From Thalassovita gelatinovora (lineage in GTDB: Bacteria; Pseudomonadota; Alphaproteobacteria; Rhodobacterales; Rhodobacteraceae), in assembly GCF_001458355.1 (NCBI RefSeq), contig NZ_CYSA01000007.1:126501-190500 (forward strand): 64,000 nt of DNA, in the 5' to 3' direction. Below the pieces are notes generated by a model. The model was given only the letters and a program-made list of their open reading frames with translations, ran no database searches and was not told the DNA's origin. Each line of letters opens with the position of its first letter. Position 1 is the stretch's first letter. The position numbers and the translations under genes are program-made. Below, in pieces: positions 1 to 7,756 of this stretch.

Positions 1-983
1 TGCGGAATGACCTTGCGCAGGGACAGGAAGGCGTGAACCTGTCCGGGATATTCCAACAGTTTCACCGTCACGCCCGTCGCCTGTAGGGCTTTGGCATAGT
101 TCTGCCCGTCGCTCCACAGCGCATCATGCCCACCCGCGATGATCAACGCGGGCGGCTGACCAGTCAGTCGGTTCGAATAAAGCGGTGAAATTCGCGGGTC
201 GAGCCGATCCTGCCCGTCGGGGATATAGAGATCCATGAACCAATCAATGCGGGTACGTGGCAATAGCGGCTGATCGCGCAAATCACGCATCGAAGCCGTA
301 TCCAACGCGGCATCCACCGCCGGATAGATCAGCAGTTGCGCCGCTGGCATCGGGTCGCCGGACACGGCTAGATCATGCATCAGGGCCGCCGTCAGGTTGG
401 CCCCGGCGCTGTCGCCGCCGACCACCAATTGCGATGCGTCCAGCGCAACCGGACCAGTGCCCAGCGTCAGCGCGCGATATCCGGCCAGCACATCGTTAAC
501 CGCAGCGGGGAATTTGTGTTCCGGTGCCAGCCGGTAATCGAGGGAAATCACCCGTATGCCTGCATCCTTGGCCAGTTGACCGCACAGCCCGTCATGGGTC
601 TTGATACTACCCTGAATCCAGCCACCGCCATGCAGATACAGCAGGGTCGGCTGCGCCCCAAAGGGATCGGTTCCTTGCGACGCATAGATGCGCACGATGC
701 GGGGACCTTCGGCCCCGGGCAGGGTGATATCGGTCTTGGCGACGTCAGCGGGACAGGGCAGATCGAACTTGGTTGCCAGTGTCGCCAATTGGGCGCGGCT
801 TTCTTCGACCGACGGCATGCCGCTGTCGCCACGAATATGTTGAACCAGACGGCTGACAGCGTGGGCTTTCGGGTCAATACGGCGGCCATCCACCACCGGA
901 AGTCGTCCCCCGTACAGTAGACGCACGATCCATTCGGGCATGAAAACAAGCAGCAGCCCGAATAAAATAGTAATTTTTCGCAT
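1..983 (-). CDS. alpha/beta hydrolase of the hormone-sensitive-lipase family (3' end cut by window edge)
   Basis: Carboxylesterase/lipase-type hydrolase. The frame reads from ATG at 983 to the window edge without a stop, about 327 codons. It starts with a hydrophobic stretch (MRKITILFGLLLVF) that may be a membrane anchor. HGGGW is the oxyanion-hole motif of the HSL family, GDSAG carries the nucleophilic serine, the Asp of GGHDALWSDG and the His of GQVHAF complete the triad, so only the extreme C-terminus should be missing. The substrate cannot be told from sequence. It stands alone, followed at 1095 by a thiolase on the same strand upstream in transcription (111-base gap). Confidence 0.88.
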   Translation of the reverse strand, partial: MRKITILFGLLLVFMPEWIVRLLYGGRLPVVDGRRIDPKAHAVSRLVQHIRGDSGMPSVEESRAQLATLATKFDLPCPADVAKTDITLPGAEGPRIVRIYASQGTDPFGAQPTLLYLHGGGWIQGSIKTHDGLCGQLAKDAGIRVISLDYRLAPEHKFPAAVNDVLAGYRALTLGTGPVALDASQLVVGGDSAGANLTAALMHDLAVSGDPMPAAQLLIYPAVDAALDTASMRDLRDQPLLPRTRIDWFMDLYIPDGQDRLDPRISPLYSNRLTGQPPALIIAGGHDALWSDGQNYAKALQATGVTVKLLEYPGQVHAFLSLRKVIP

Positions 984-1094
984 TTCCGATCCCTTCGCTT
1001 GCCCGATCTTTTCGGGTTGAGGGTGTAAAGTCAACGAAACTGAGTACTACTTTAAGGGGTTTTGCCGAGGCCCTGACGGCCCCGGCATATGGGA

Positions 1095-2267
1095 TCAAAC
1101 CCGTTCGATGGCAATCGCGGTACCTTCACCGCCGCCGATGCAGATCGCGGCAATGCCGCGTTTCAGACCGCGGGTTTCCAGCGCGTTGAGCAGCGTCACC
1201 ATGATCCGTGCGCCCGATGCGCCAATCGGATGGCCCAGCGCGCAGGCACCGCCGTTTACATTGACGATATCGCGGTGCAGGCCCAATTCGCGCATGAAAG
1301 CCATCGGCACCACCGCAAAGGCTTCGTTCACTTCCCACAGATCGACATCTTCGATGCTCCAGCCCAGACGATCAAGCAGGTTGCGTGCGGCGGGCACCGG
1401 GGCGGTGGGGAATTGCGACGGGGCCTGTGCGTGGCTGGCATGGCCCATGATCCGCGCCCGGACATTCAGCCCCTGCGCCTGCGCCGCGTCTTCGGACGCC
1501 AGAACCAATGCCGCCGCGCCATCCGAGATCGACGACGAATTGGCCGCCGTCACCGTGCCGTCCTTGCGGAAGGCCGGTTTCAGCTGCGGGATCTTTTCGG
1601 GCCGTGCCTTGGCCGGTTGTTCGTCGGTGGAAATCAGGTGTTCGCCATTTTTGTGATGCAGGGTGATCGGGGTGATTTCCCCCTTGAAGGCCCCGCTACG
1701 TTCGGCATCGAGCGCGTTGGACAGGGACGCCAGCGCATATTGGTCCTGTTCTTCGCGGGTGAATTGGAACGCTTCGGCGCAGTCTTCGGCGAAGGTGCCC
1801 ATCAGGCGGCCCTTGTCATAGGCATCTTCGAGCCCGTCGAGGAACATGTGATCCTTGACGTCCTGATGGCCGATCCGCGCCCCGCCGCGCATCTTGGGCA
1901 GCAGGTAAGGCGCGTTCGACATGCTTTCCATACCGCCCGCGATCATGGTGTCGGCATGGCCCAGCGCGATCTGGTCAAAGGCCACCATCGCCGCTTTCAT
2001 GCCCGACCCGCACATTTTGTTCAGCGTGGTGGCGGGGACTTCTTCACCCAGGCCACCGGCGAACCCGGCTTGACGGGCGGGGGCCTGACCCTGACCCGCG
2101 GGCAGGACGCAGCCCATCAGCACTTCGTCCACCGTGCCGGCGCCGGCATCGGCCAGCGCCGCCCGAATGGCGGCCCCGCCGAGAACCGACGCTTCGACCC
2201 CGTCAAAAACCCCCTGGAACCCACCCATCGGGGTTCGTGCTGCACCTGCGATGACGACCGGTTTCAT
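1095..2267 (-). CDS. acetyl-CoA acetyltransferase (thiolase family)
   Basis: Thiolase of 390 residues, which condenses two acetyl-CoA to acetoacetyl-CoA or cleaves 3-ketoacyl-CoA. The acyl-accepting cysteine is Cys86 (NKMCGSGM), followed by His346 in GGACALGHPIGASG and Cys376 in CIGGGEG, so the catalytic set is complete. The start at 2267 (MKPVVIAGAART) follows a strong AGGAGG-type ribosome site 7 bases upstream; the frame could be opened 10 codons earlier but without such a site. Length and motifs match PhaA/AtoB-type biosynthetic thiolases. No phaB or beta-oxidation partner is adjacent, so the pathway (PHB, ketogenesis or fatty acid breakdown) is open. Confidence 0.93.
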   Translation of the reverse strand: MKPVVIAGAARTPMGGFQGVFDGVEASVLGGAAIRAALADAGAGTVDEVLMGCVLPAGQGQAPARQAGFAGGLGEEVPATTLNKMCGSGMKAAMVAFDQIALGHADTMIAGGMESMSNAPYLLPKMRGGARIGHQDVKDHMFLDGLEDAYDKGRLMGTFAEDCAEAFQFTREEQDQYALASLSNALDAERSGAFKGEITPITLHHKNGEHLISTDEQPAKARPEKIPQLKPAFRKDGTVTAANSSSISDGAAALVLASEDAAQAQGLNVRARIMGHASHAQAPSQFPTAPVPAARNLLDRLGWSIEDVDLWEVNEAFAVVPMAFMRELGLHRDIVNVNGGACALGHPIGASGARIMVTLLNALETRGLKRGIAAICIGGGEGTAIAIERV

Positions 2268-2359
2268 GATACTTCCTCCTGTGTTCGCCCCCTGCATACC
2301 GAATGGTAAGGATTGCCGTCTAGCCTTGACTGAAATGGTTTCTCAGGAACGGAGGGAAC

Positions 2360-2698
2360 ATGGAGATGTCCAGCAGTCGCTATGACAACACCCAAGTGGT
2401 CACGATCGACGAAAACCGGATCGACGCAGCAATCGCCATCGCGTTCAAGGACAGGATGCGCGACTTGACTGAAAACGGTCCGGCGCATGTGATTTTGAAC
2501 CTTGATGGGGTGGAATTCATCGATTCCAGCGGATTGGGTGCAATCGTGGCGGCGATGAAACAGATGGGGCAGAACCGGACGCTGCAATTGGCCGGGTTGA
2601 TGCCCAATGTGGAAAAAGTGTTCCGCCTGACCCGCATGGATACGGTGTTTCGGATACACGAATCGGTCGATGCGGCGCTAAGCGCCAATGCAGGATGA
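2360..2698 (+). CDS. STAS-domain anti-sigma factor antagonist (SpoIIAA/RsbV type)
   Basis: Small (112 residues) single STAS domain. VEFIDSSGLGAIVAA is the conserved loop and helix whose serine is phosphorylated by a cognate anti-sigma kinase; the unphosphorylated form sequesters the kinase in partner switching. The next gene on the same strand, 29 bases later, is a matching HATPase anti-sigma factor, so the two very likely interact. A GGAGGG ribosome site lies at 2351-2356; ATG 2360 is close to it and ATG 2366 (MSSSRYD) is at wider spacing, so the true start may be six bases downstream. No sigma factor lies nearby, so the regulated target is unknown. Confidence 0.9.
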   Translation: MEMSSSRYDNTQVVTIDENRIDAAIAIAFKDRMRDLTENGPAHVILNLDGVEFIDSSGLGAIVAAMKQMGQNRTLQLAGLMPNVEKVFRLTRMDTVFRIHESVDAALSANAG

Positions 2699-2727
2699 CC
2701 GGGTCGAAGATTGAGCGCTGAGCCGCG

Positions 2728-3189
2728 ATGGAATCGGATCAAACGATCACGTTCTGCTTTGACGGCAGCGAAATCGGGGTCAGGCAGGCCCTGGCCCGGC
2801 TGATGCGGGATTTGCAGGCGCGTTCGGTTCGCAAGGTGGACCGGGAAAACGTGCAGCTGGTGCTGGCCGAAGCGTTGAACAATATCGTTGAGCACGGCTA
2901 TCCGGGGGACCAAAAGGGCCGGATCGAGTTGTGCTGCACCCTTGGGTCAAAGGGGATCGACATCGTGGTGATCGATTGCGGTGCCGAAGTGCCCGATGTG
3001 GTTCTGTTGCCGTACGACACCCCCGATCCCAAGACCCGGTTGCACGACCTGCCCGAAGGCGGCTGGGGTTGGGCGCTGATTCACATATTGACCGCCAGGT
3101 TGGTTTACAGCCGCAGCAACGGGCGCAACCGGTTGGAATTGCATCTGCCGTTTTCGCCACAGGATAGCAGCGATCACGACACCGGCTGA
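2728..3189 (+). CDS. anti-sigma regulatory factor, HATPase_c serine kinase (RsbW/SpoIIAB type)
   Basis: 153-residue GHKL ATPase domain. The N-box EALNNIVEHGY (about residue 51) and the G-box-like GGWGWALIHILT (about residue 112) mark the ATP site of anti-sigma kinases. It should phosphorylate the STAS protein encoded just upstream and bind a sigma factor or another effector. The pair forms a two-gene operon. There is no PP2C phosphatase or sigma factor in the window, so the rest of the module must be elsewhere. In alphaproteobacteria such pairs can also act on other targets, so the output is inferred only. Confidence 0.87.
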   Translation: MESDQTITFCFDGSEIGVRQALARLMRDLQARSVRKVDRENVQLVLAEALNNIVEHGYPGDQKGRIELCCTLGSKGIDIVVIDCGAEVPDVVLLPYDTPDPKTRLHDLPEGGWGWALIHILTARLVYSRSNGRNRLELHLPFSPQDSSDHDTG

Positions 3190-3303
3190 GACGGTGCCGT
3201 CATTTCGCCGGGAAAACGGGGAAAGCCGCAGATTCGCCATATTGCCCCCTCATTGCCGCCCGAATGGCGGGTCATAACGGGACCTGTAGCTGCTCAAAGC
3301 TTC

Positions 3304-3351
3304 CCTCGGCGTCATGCAAATATAGCCCCCACCCAGAGCATGACGCCGAGG
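3304..3351 (+). repeat. perfect 14-bp inverted repeat upstream of ggt
   Basis: CCTCGGCGTCATGC at 3304-3317 is exactly complementary to GCATGACGCCGAGG at 3338-3351, with a 20-base loop. It lies between the anti-sigma kinase stop (3189) and the gamma-glutamyltransferase start (3415). There is no T-run after it, so it is not a standard intrinsic terminator; it could be a leader hairpin or an operator. Confidence 0.6.
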
Positions 3352-3414
3352 CCTATCCCCCCTTTGATATCCCTGAAAAGCACTCTACTCTGCCGCAAAA
3401 TTGCGGAGAACAAG

Positions 3415-4992
3415 ATGAGAGACTTTCAACTGCCCGGACGGTCGCCTGTATTCGCGGCAAACGGTGTTTGCGCCACCTCGCACCCGCTGGCTGCAAAAAC
3501 CGCCATCGACATTCTGGAACGCGGCGGCAACGCGGTGGACGCGGCGATTGCCGGGGCCGTTCTGTTGGGGATCTGCGAACCGCAGATGACCGGGATCGGC
3601 GGCGATTGTTTTATATTGATGTCGCCACCGGGCAGCGACGAAATACTGGCGCTGAACGGATCGGGCCGCGCGGCATCGGCGGCGAATGCGGCGGATTTGC
3701 GCGATCGTGGATTGGTGGCGGTGCCGGTGCATGGCCCCGACGCGGTGACGATTCCCGGCGCGGTGGATGCGTTTTGCCGGTTGTCGGACGATCACGGCAA
3801 GATCGGGTTGGACGCGATCCTTGCCCCGGCGATCCGCTATGCCGAGGAAGGGGTGCCGGTCGCGCCCCGCGTCGCCTTTGACTGGCCGACAAGCGCCAAG
3901 GCTTTGCAGGGTCACGGATTGACCCATTTCCTGCCGGACGGCACCGCCCCGAAAGTCGGCGATTTGTTCCGGGCCCCGGCACAGGCCGAGGTGCTGCGCC
4001 GGATTGCCAAGGACGGGCGCAAGGCGTTTTACGAGGGCGAAGTCGCCGAGGATATGGTGCGGTGCCTGCAAGCGGCCGGCGGTGTTCACACGCTGGAAGA
4101 TTTCGCTGCCACCGCCTGCGATTACACCACCCCGATCAGCGGCAGCTATGCGGGGGCCGAATTGGTCGAGCATCCGCCAAACGGTCAAGGGGCGACCGCG
4201 ATCCTGCTGTTGAACATCCTGAGCCATTTCGACATTGCCGCGATGGACCCGTTCGGCAGCCAGCGCGCCCATATCGAAGCGGAAGCGGCCAAATTGGCCT
4301 ATGACGCGCGCAACCGGTTCATTACCGATCCCGAAAACTGTGCCCGGCTGGATTACATGCTGGCGCCGGAAACGGCGGCCAAGTTGGCGGCGCTGATCAA
4401 TCCGGGCAAGGCGATGCAGGCCGCCGCGCCGCTGACCGAAGCGGTACACAAAGACACGATCTATATCACCGTGGTGGACCGGGATCGGATGGCGGTATCG
4501 CTGATCTATTCGATTTTCCACGGTTTCGGGTCGGGACTCGCGTCGGAAAAATTCGGCGTCCTGCTGCAAAACCGCGGATCGGGGTTCACCCTGCAACAGG
4601 GCCATCCGAACGAAATGGCGGGCGGCAAGCGGCCAATGCACACGATCATCCCCGGCATGTTGCGCGAAAACGGCAAGGTGCGGATGCCGTTCGGGGTGAT
4701 GGGCGGACAATATCAATCCAACGGCCACGCCCGGTTGGTGTCGAATATCCGCGATTTCGGGATGTCGCCGCAGGACGGTATCGACGCGCCGCGCTGTTTC
4801 AGCTTCGACGGGGTGATGAAAGTCGAGCGGGGCTATTCCGACGCGGTGCGGCAGGACTTGTCCGATCTGGGGCACCGGGTGGAAATCCCCGAAGGCCCGA
4901 TCGGCGGCGCCCAGGCCATCGTGATCCGCGACGACGGCGTTTTGGAAGGCGGGTCGGACCCGCGCAAGGATGGCTGTGCCTTGGGGTATTGA
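3415..4992 (+). CDS. gamma-glutamyltransferase family protein
   Basis: GGT-type N-terminal nucleophile hydrolase of 525 residues, which transfers or hydrolyses gamma-glutamyl groups of glutathione-like substrates. The autoprocessing nucleophile is Thr348 in DTIYITVVDRD, matching TTHYSVVD of the E. coli enzyme, and is followed by GFGSGL; the N-terminal part has GGNAVDAAIAGAVLLGICEPQMTGIGGD. The frame is open 54 codons further upstream, but ATG 3415 has a GGAGA site just before it and gives the family N-terminus, so it was chosen. No clear signal peptide is visible, so the protein may be cytoplasmic, like the YwrD-type subgroup. Confidence 0.93.
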   Translation: MRDFQLPGRSPVFAANGVCATSHPLAAKTAIDILERGGNAVDAAIAGAVLLGICEPQMTGIGGDCFILMSPPGSDEILALNGSGRAASAANAADLRDRGLVAVPVHGPDAVTIPGAVDAFCRLSDDHGKIGLDAILAPAIRYAEEGVPVAPRVAFDWPTSAKALQGHGLTHFLPDGTAPKVGDLFRAPAQAEVLRRIAKDGRKAFYEGEVAEDMVRCLQAAGGVHTLEDFAATACDYTTPISGSYAGAELVEHPPNGQGATAILLLNILSHFDIAAMDPFGSQRAHIEAEAAKLAYDARNRFITDPENCARLDYMLAPETAAKLAALINPGKAMQAAAPLTEAVHKDTIYITVVDRDRMAVSLIYSIFHGFGSGLASEKFGVLLQNRGSGFTLQQGHPNEMAGGKRPMHTIIPGMLRENGKVRMPFGVMGGQYQSNGHARLVSNIRDFGMSPQDGIDAPRCFSFDGVMKVERGYSDAVRQDLSDLGHRVEIPEGPIGGAQAIVIRDDGVLEGGSDPRKDGCALGY

Positions 4993-5013
4993 GCCCTTAG
5001 CAATCAAGGAAAT

Positions 5014-5036
5014 CAAGGGGCCACAAAGGCCCCTTG
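5014..5036. terminator. hairpin between convergent ggt and hspQ
   Basis: CAAGGGGCC (5014-5022) pairs with GGCCCCTTG (5028-5036) over a 5-base loop. It sits between the stop codons of two converging genes. The T-run is weak on both strands, so termination is likely but not certain. Confidence 0.6.
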
Positions 5037-5056
5037 CGACGCCGATGGCGGCCCGA

Positions 5057-5383
5057 TCAGTTCAGTTGGAAATGCAGCGGGTAATGGCCGTCTTCGAACG
5101 GGCCGAACAGGTCGGGGATATCGGGATGATCCACCGGTTCGCCGGAATAATCGGCCACCAAATTCTGTTCCGACACGTAAGCGACATAGTAGCTTTGATC
5201 GTTTTCGGCCAAAAGATGGTAAAAAGGCTGCTCTCTCGATGGCCGACTTTCCTCGGGAATCGAGTGATACCATTCTTCGGTATTGCTGAATTCCGGGTCG
5301 ACATCGAACACCACACCCCGGAACGGGTGTTTCTTATGGCGGACGACCTGGCCCAGATGATATTTGGCACGCGTTCTTAACAT
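5057..5383 (-). CDS. hspQ: heat shock protein HspQ
   Basis: 108-residue HspQ family protein, known in E. coli as a hemimethylated-DNA-binding protein and a specificity factor for Lon protease. Recognised from AKYHLGQVVRHKKHPFRGVVFDVDPEF and FYHLLAENDQ plus YVSEQNL, which are family hallmarks. The start at 5383 (MLRTRAKYHLG) gives the family length; an in-frame extension to 5437 adds an unconserved leader. It converges on ggt across a hairpin. No clear heat-shock promoter could be defined by eye. Confidence 0.93.
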   Translation of the reverse strand: MLRTRAKYHLGQVVRHKKHPFRGVVFDVDPEFSNTEEWYHSIPEESRPSREQPFYHLLAENDQSYYVAYVSEQNLVADYSGEPVDHPDIPDLFGPFEDGHYPLHFQLN

Positions 5384-5468
5384 GGTCTTGCAGCCCCCAT
5401 GGCCCAGAGATAGACGGTTTTCATGGTATTTGTCCATGTTTGACGCCGGAATTTAAGGGAAACAGTTT

Positions 5469-6350
5469 GTGAACCTTGCCTTTACAGTGCTGGAAATCAC
5501 TGCGCCAGTGTTCATGCTCGCTGCCATTGGATTTGCATGGGTCAAAGCCGGTTTCGATTATCCGGTGCGATTCGTTACCCAACTGGCGATGTCGCTTTCG
5601 GTGCCCTGCCTGATCTTTACCGCGCTGATGAAAACCGAAATCGACCCGCAAGCGTTAACCACGCTGTCGTTAGCGTCGGTCGCGGCTTATGCGGCGGTTT
5701 CGATTGCGGCCTTTGTCATGGTGCGGATCGGGCGGTTGGACCTGCGCACCTATTTGGCACCGATCATTTTCAGCAATACCGGCAATGTCGGCCTGCCTTT
5801 GGCGTTGTTCGCCTTTGGCGATACCGGGTTGGGATATGCGGTTGTCGTTTTCGCGATCATGGCGATCTGGTCGTTTACCTTTGGCGTCTGGTTGGTTGCC
5901 GGCGGCGGATCGTTGATCAAGGTGGTCAAGGAACCGTTGGTCGGGGCCACGGTTCTGGGCGGGATATTCCTGTGGCAGGGGTGGCATACGCCGACATTCG
6001 TGACCAACGCATTGGATCTGGTCGGGCAGATGGCGATCCCGATGATGCTGATCACGCTGGGGGTGGCGGTGGCGCGGATGCATCCCGGCCATATCCGCAA
6101 GGCAACGTGGATTTCGTTGATCAAGCTGGCATTGTGTTTCGCGATTTCCTGGGCGGTGGGGCGATGGTTCCAGTTGGATGATATCGCCTTTGCCGTGTTG
6201 GTGATCCAGATTTCGACACCGGTGGCGGTGACGTCTTACCTGTTGGCGGAAAAATACGGGGCCGACGCGGAATCTGTGGCCGGATTGGTCGTGGTATCGA
6301 CATTGATGTCGGTGATCGCGATCCCGCTGATGCTGAGCGTGCTGCTGTAG
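5469..6350 (+). CDS. AEC-family (auxin efflux carrier-like) transporter
   Basis: 293-residue integral membrane permease with about ten hydrophobic segments and the conserved NTGNVGLPLALFAFG in the middle, typical of AEC/malonate-transporter-like permeases that move small organic anions. The start codon is GTG with an AAGGGA ribosome site 6-7 bases before it. Transcribed divergently from hspQ. The substrate cannot be assigned; there is no metabolic partner beside it. Confidence 0.9.
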   Translation: MNLAFTVLEITAPVFMLAAIGFAWVKAGFDYPVRFVTQLAMSLSVPCLIFTALMKTEIDPQALTTLSLASVAAYAAVSIAAFVMVRIGRLDLRTYLAPIIFSNTGNVGLPLALFAFGDTGLGYAVVVFAIMAIWSFTFGVWLVAGGGSLIKVVKEPLVGATVLGGIFLWQGWHTPTFVTNALDLVGQMAIPMMLITLGVAVARMHPGHIRKATWISLIKLALCFAISWAVGRWFQLDDIAFAVLVIQISTPVAVTSYLLAEKYGADAESVAGLVVVSTLMSVIAIPLMLSVLL

Positions 6351-6351
6351 C

Positions 6352-6369
6352 GGCGCGGGGGGCCGCGCC
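6352..6369. terminator. GC-rich hairpin after the AEC gene
   Basis: GGCGCGG (6352-6358) and CCGCGCC (6363-6369) pair over a GGGG loop directly after the stop codon. No T-run follows, so it may be a weak or Rho-assisted terminator. Confidence 0.4.
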
Positions 6370-6484
6370 TTGGAAAAGGCGTCCATTTCCGCCCCGCTTG
6401 ACCTAATTGTGACCGCATCCCCCTATTTGCAGCAGCCTTCATTTCCGCTAGAGTGTGGCAAAAAACAATGAAAGCGAGAGGCAA

Positions 6485-7075
6485 ATGAGCAGAGCTCTTC
6501 GCGCAATGGTCTTGTTGATGGTGCTGGCATCCTGCGGCGGCGGTAATTTCACTGCGCCGCGGAATTTGGATGACGCCTGTTCGATCCTCAGCCAGCGCCC
6601 GAAATACGGTCGCGCCTTCAAGGCCACCGAACGCCGTTGGGGCGTGCCGGTGCATGTGCAGATGGCCACCATTCATCAGGAAAGCAAATTCATCGGCAAT
6701 GCGCGCACACCGTACCGGTTCGCGCTGGGCGTGATCCCGATGGGGCGGCAAAGTTCGGCCTATGGCTATGCCCAGGCGATCGATTCAACATGGGATCAGT
6801 ATCGTCAGGAAACCCGGTCCCCCCGGGCGAAACGCGACAATATCCGCGACGCGACGGATTTCATGGGCTGGTACATGAACAAGACCCGTGAAAAGAATGG
6901 CGTGTCCCTGAACGATACCCGCAATCAATACCTGGCCTATCACGAAGGCCATACCGGATACGCGCGCGCCAGCTACAAGCGCAAAAGCTGGCTGATGCGG
7001 ATTTCCGGAGAAGTCGACGCACGGTCGCGGATGTATCAGGCGCAGTTGAACAGTTGCAATCGGCGGCTGCGCTGA
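6485..7075 (+). CDS. lytic transglycosylase (SLT-like) lipoprotein
   Basis: 196 residues. The N-terminus MSRALRAMVLLMVLASC has a lipobox (LASC, lipidated Cys17), so the mature protein should be anchored in a membrane. A lysozyme-like goose/SLT fold is indicated by VQMATIHQESKF with the likely catalytic Glu66 and by SAYGYAQAIDSTWDQY. It would cleave peptidoglycan glycan strands to anhydromuramyl products. The start at 6485 follows GAGAGG; an in-frame ATG ten codons upstream would spoil the signal peptide. It converges end-to-end with lolA, with no base between the stop codons. Confidence 0.88.
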   Translation: MSRALRAMVLLMVLASCGGGNFTAPRNLDDACSILSQRPKYGRAFKATERRWGVPVHVQMATIHQESKFIGNARTPYRFALGVIPMGRQSSAYGYAQAIDSTWDQYRQETRSPRAKRDNIRDATDFMGWYMNKTREKNGVSLNDTRNQYLAYHEGHTGYARASYKRKSWLMRISGEVDARSRMYQAQLNSCNRRLR

Positions 7076-7684
7076 TCAGCGATTGTCGCGCAGATCGGGC
7101 TGGGTGATGGTGAAAAGCCGGTTGTTCAACGCAACACCGGTTTTCATTGCGCCCAGCACCACGGTGGTGCTGGACCCGGCATCGTCATTGATCACCCATT
7201 GGCGCAATTGCACCGGGTCACCGGTGAACACCAGCTGAAGATTGCCGTATTCGGGATGATCGGGATCCTGCGCGGTGATGGTGGTGGCGGTGCCGTCATA
7301 GTCGTGCCCCACCACCATGTTGGCGCGCGCCAGATCGACCCGTTCATTCAGGATGATCGACAGCGGCGTTTGGTTCAGCGGATAGGTTTCCGGGCCGTTA
7401 TCGGGGGTTTTCGGATCATAGATCGCCACCGCGCCGGAACTGGCCAGAACCAGGGTGTTATCGGGGCTGGCATATTCGAACCGCATCCGACCGGGCCGTT
7501 TCAGCATCAGTTTGCCGGTGGAAATCGTGCCGTCATCGTTGATCTGGGTGAAATCCGCCTGGGCGGTTTTCAACCGGTTCAGATAGGCCGACAGGTCGTC
7601 CAGTGAAATTTGATCCGCCGAAACCGGCAGGGTCAGGACCAGAAATGCGGCAGCGGCGGCAAATGGGGTGCGTCGTTTGATCAT
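7076..7684 (-). CDS. lolA: outer-membrane lipoprotein carrier protein LolA
   Basis: 202 residues with a cleavable signal peptide (hydrophobic core AAAAAFLVLTLPVSA, cut about residue 23). The LolA core is visible: LKTAQADFTQINDDGTISTGKLMLKRPGRMRFEY. This periplasmic chaperone takes lipoproteins released by LolCDE and hands them to the outer membrane. It is the last gene of an aminotransferase-ftsK-lolA run; ftsK-lolA is a common order in this family. A 9-bp hairpin lies in the 72-base gap to ftsK. Confidence 0.94.
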   Translation of the reverse strand: MIKRRTPFAAAAAFLVLTLPVSADQISLDDLSAYLNRLKTAQADFTQINDDGTISTGKLMLKRPGRMRFEYASPDNTLVLASSGAVAIYDPKTPDNGPETYPLNQTPLSIILNERVDLARANMVVGHDYDGTATTITAQDPDHPEYGNLQLVFTGDPVQLRQWVINDDAGSSTTVVLGAMKTGVALNNRLFTITQPDLRDNR

Positions 7685-7718
7685 GTCACCAATCTAGGGA
7701 TTTCGCGTCCGATTGCAG

Positions 7719-7751
7719 CCGGCCCCTTGTCACGTTTGCGCGAGGGGCCGG
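7719..7751 (-). repeat. hairpin between ftsK and lolA
   Basis: CCGGCCCCT (7719-7727) pairs with AGGGGCCGG (7743-7751) over a 15-base loop in the short gap between ftsK and lolA. It has no T-run, so it more likely stabilises or separates the two messages than ends transcription fully. Confidence 0.45.
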
Positions 7752-7756
7752 GCCGC

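Noticed and set aside
3385-5016. 543-codon minus-strand frame over ggt
   Set aside because: Antisense of a complete, well-recognised gamma-glutamyltransferase.
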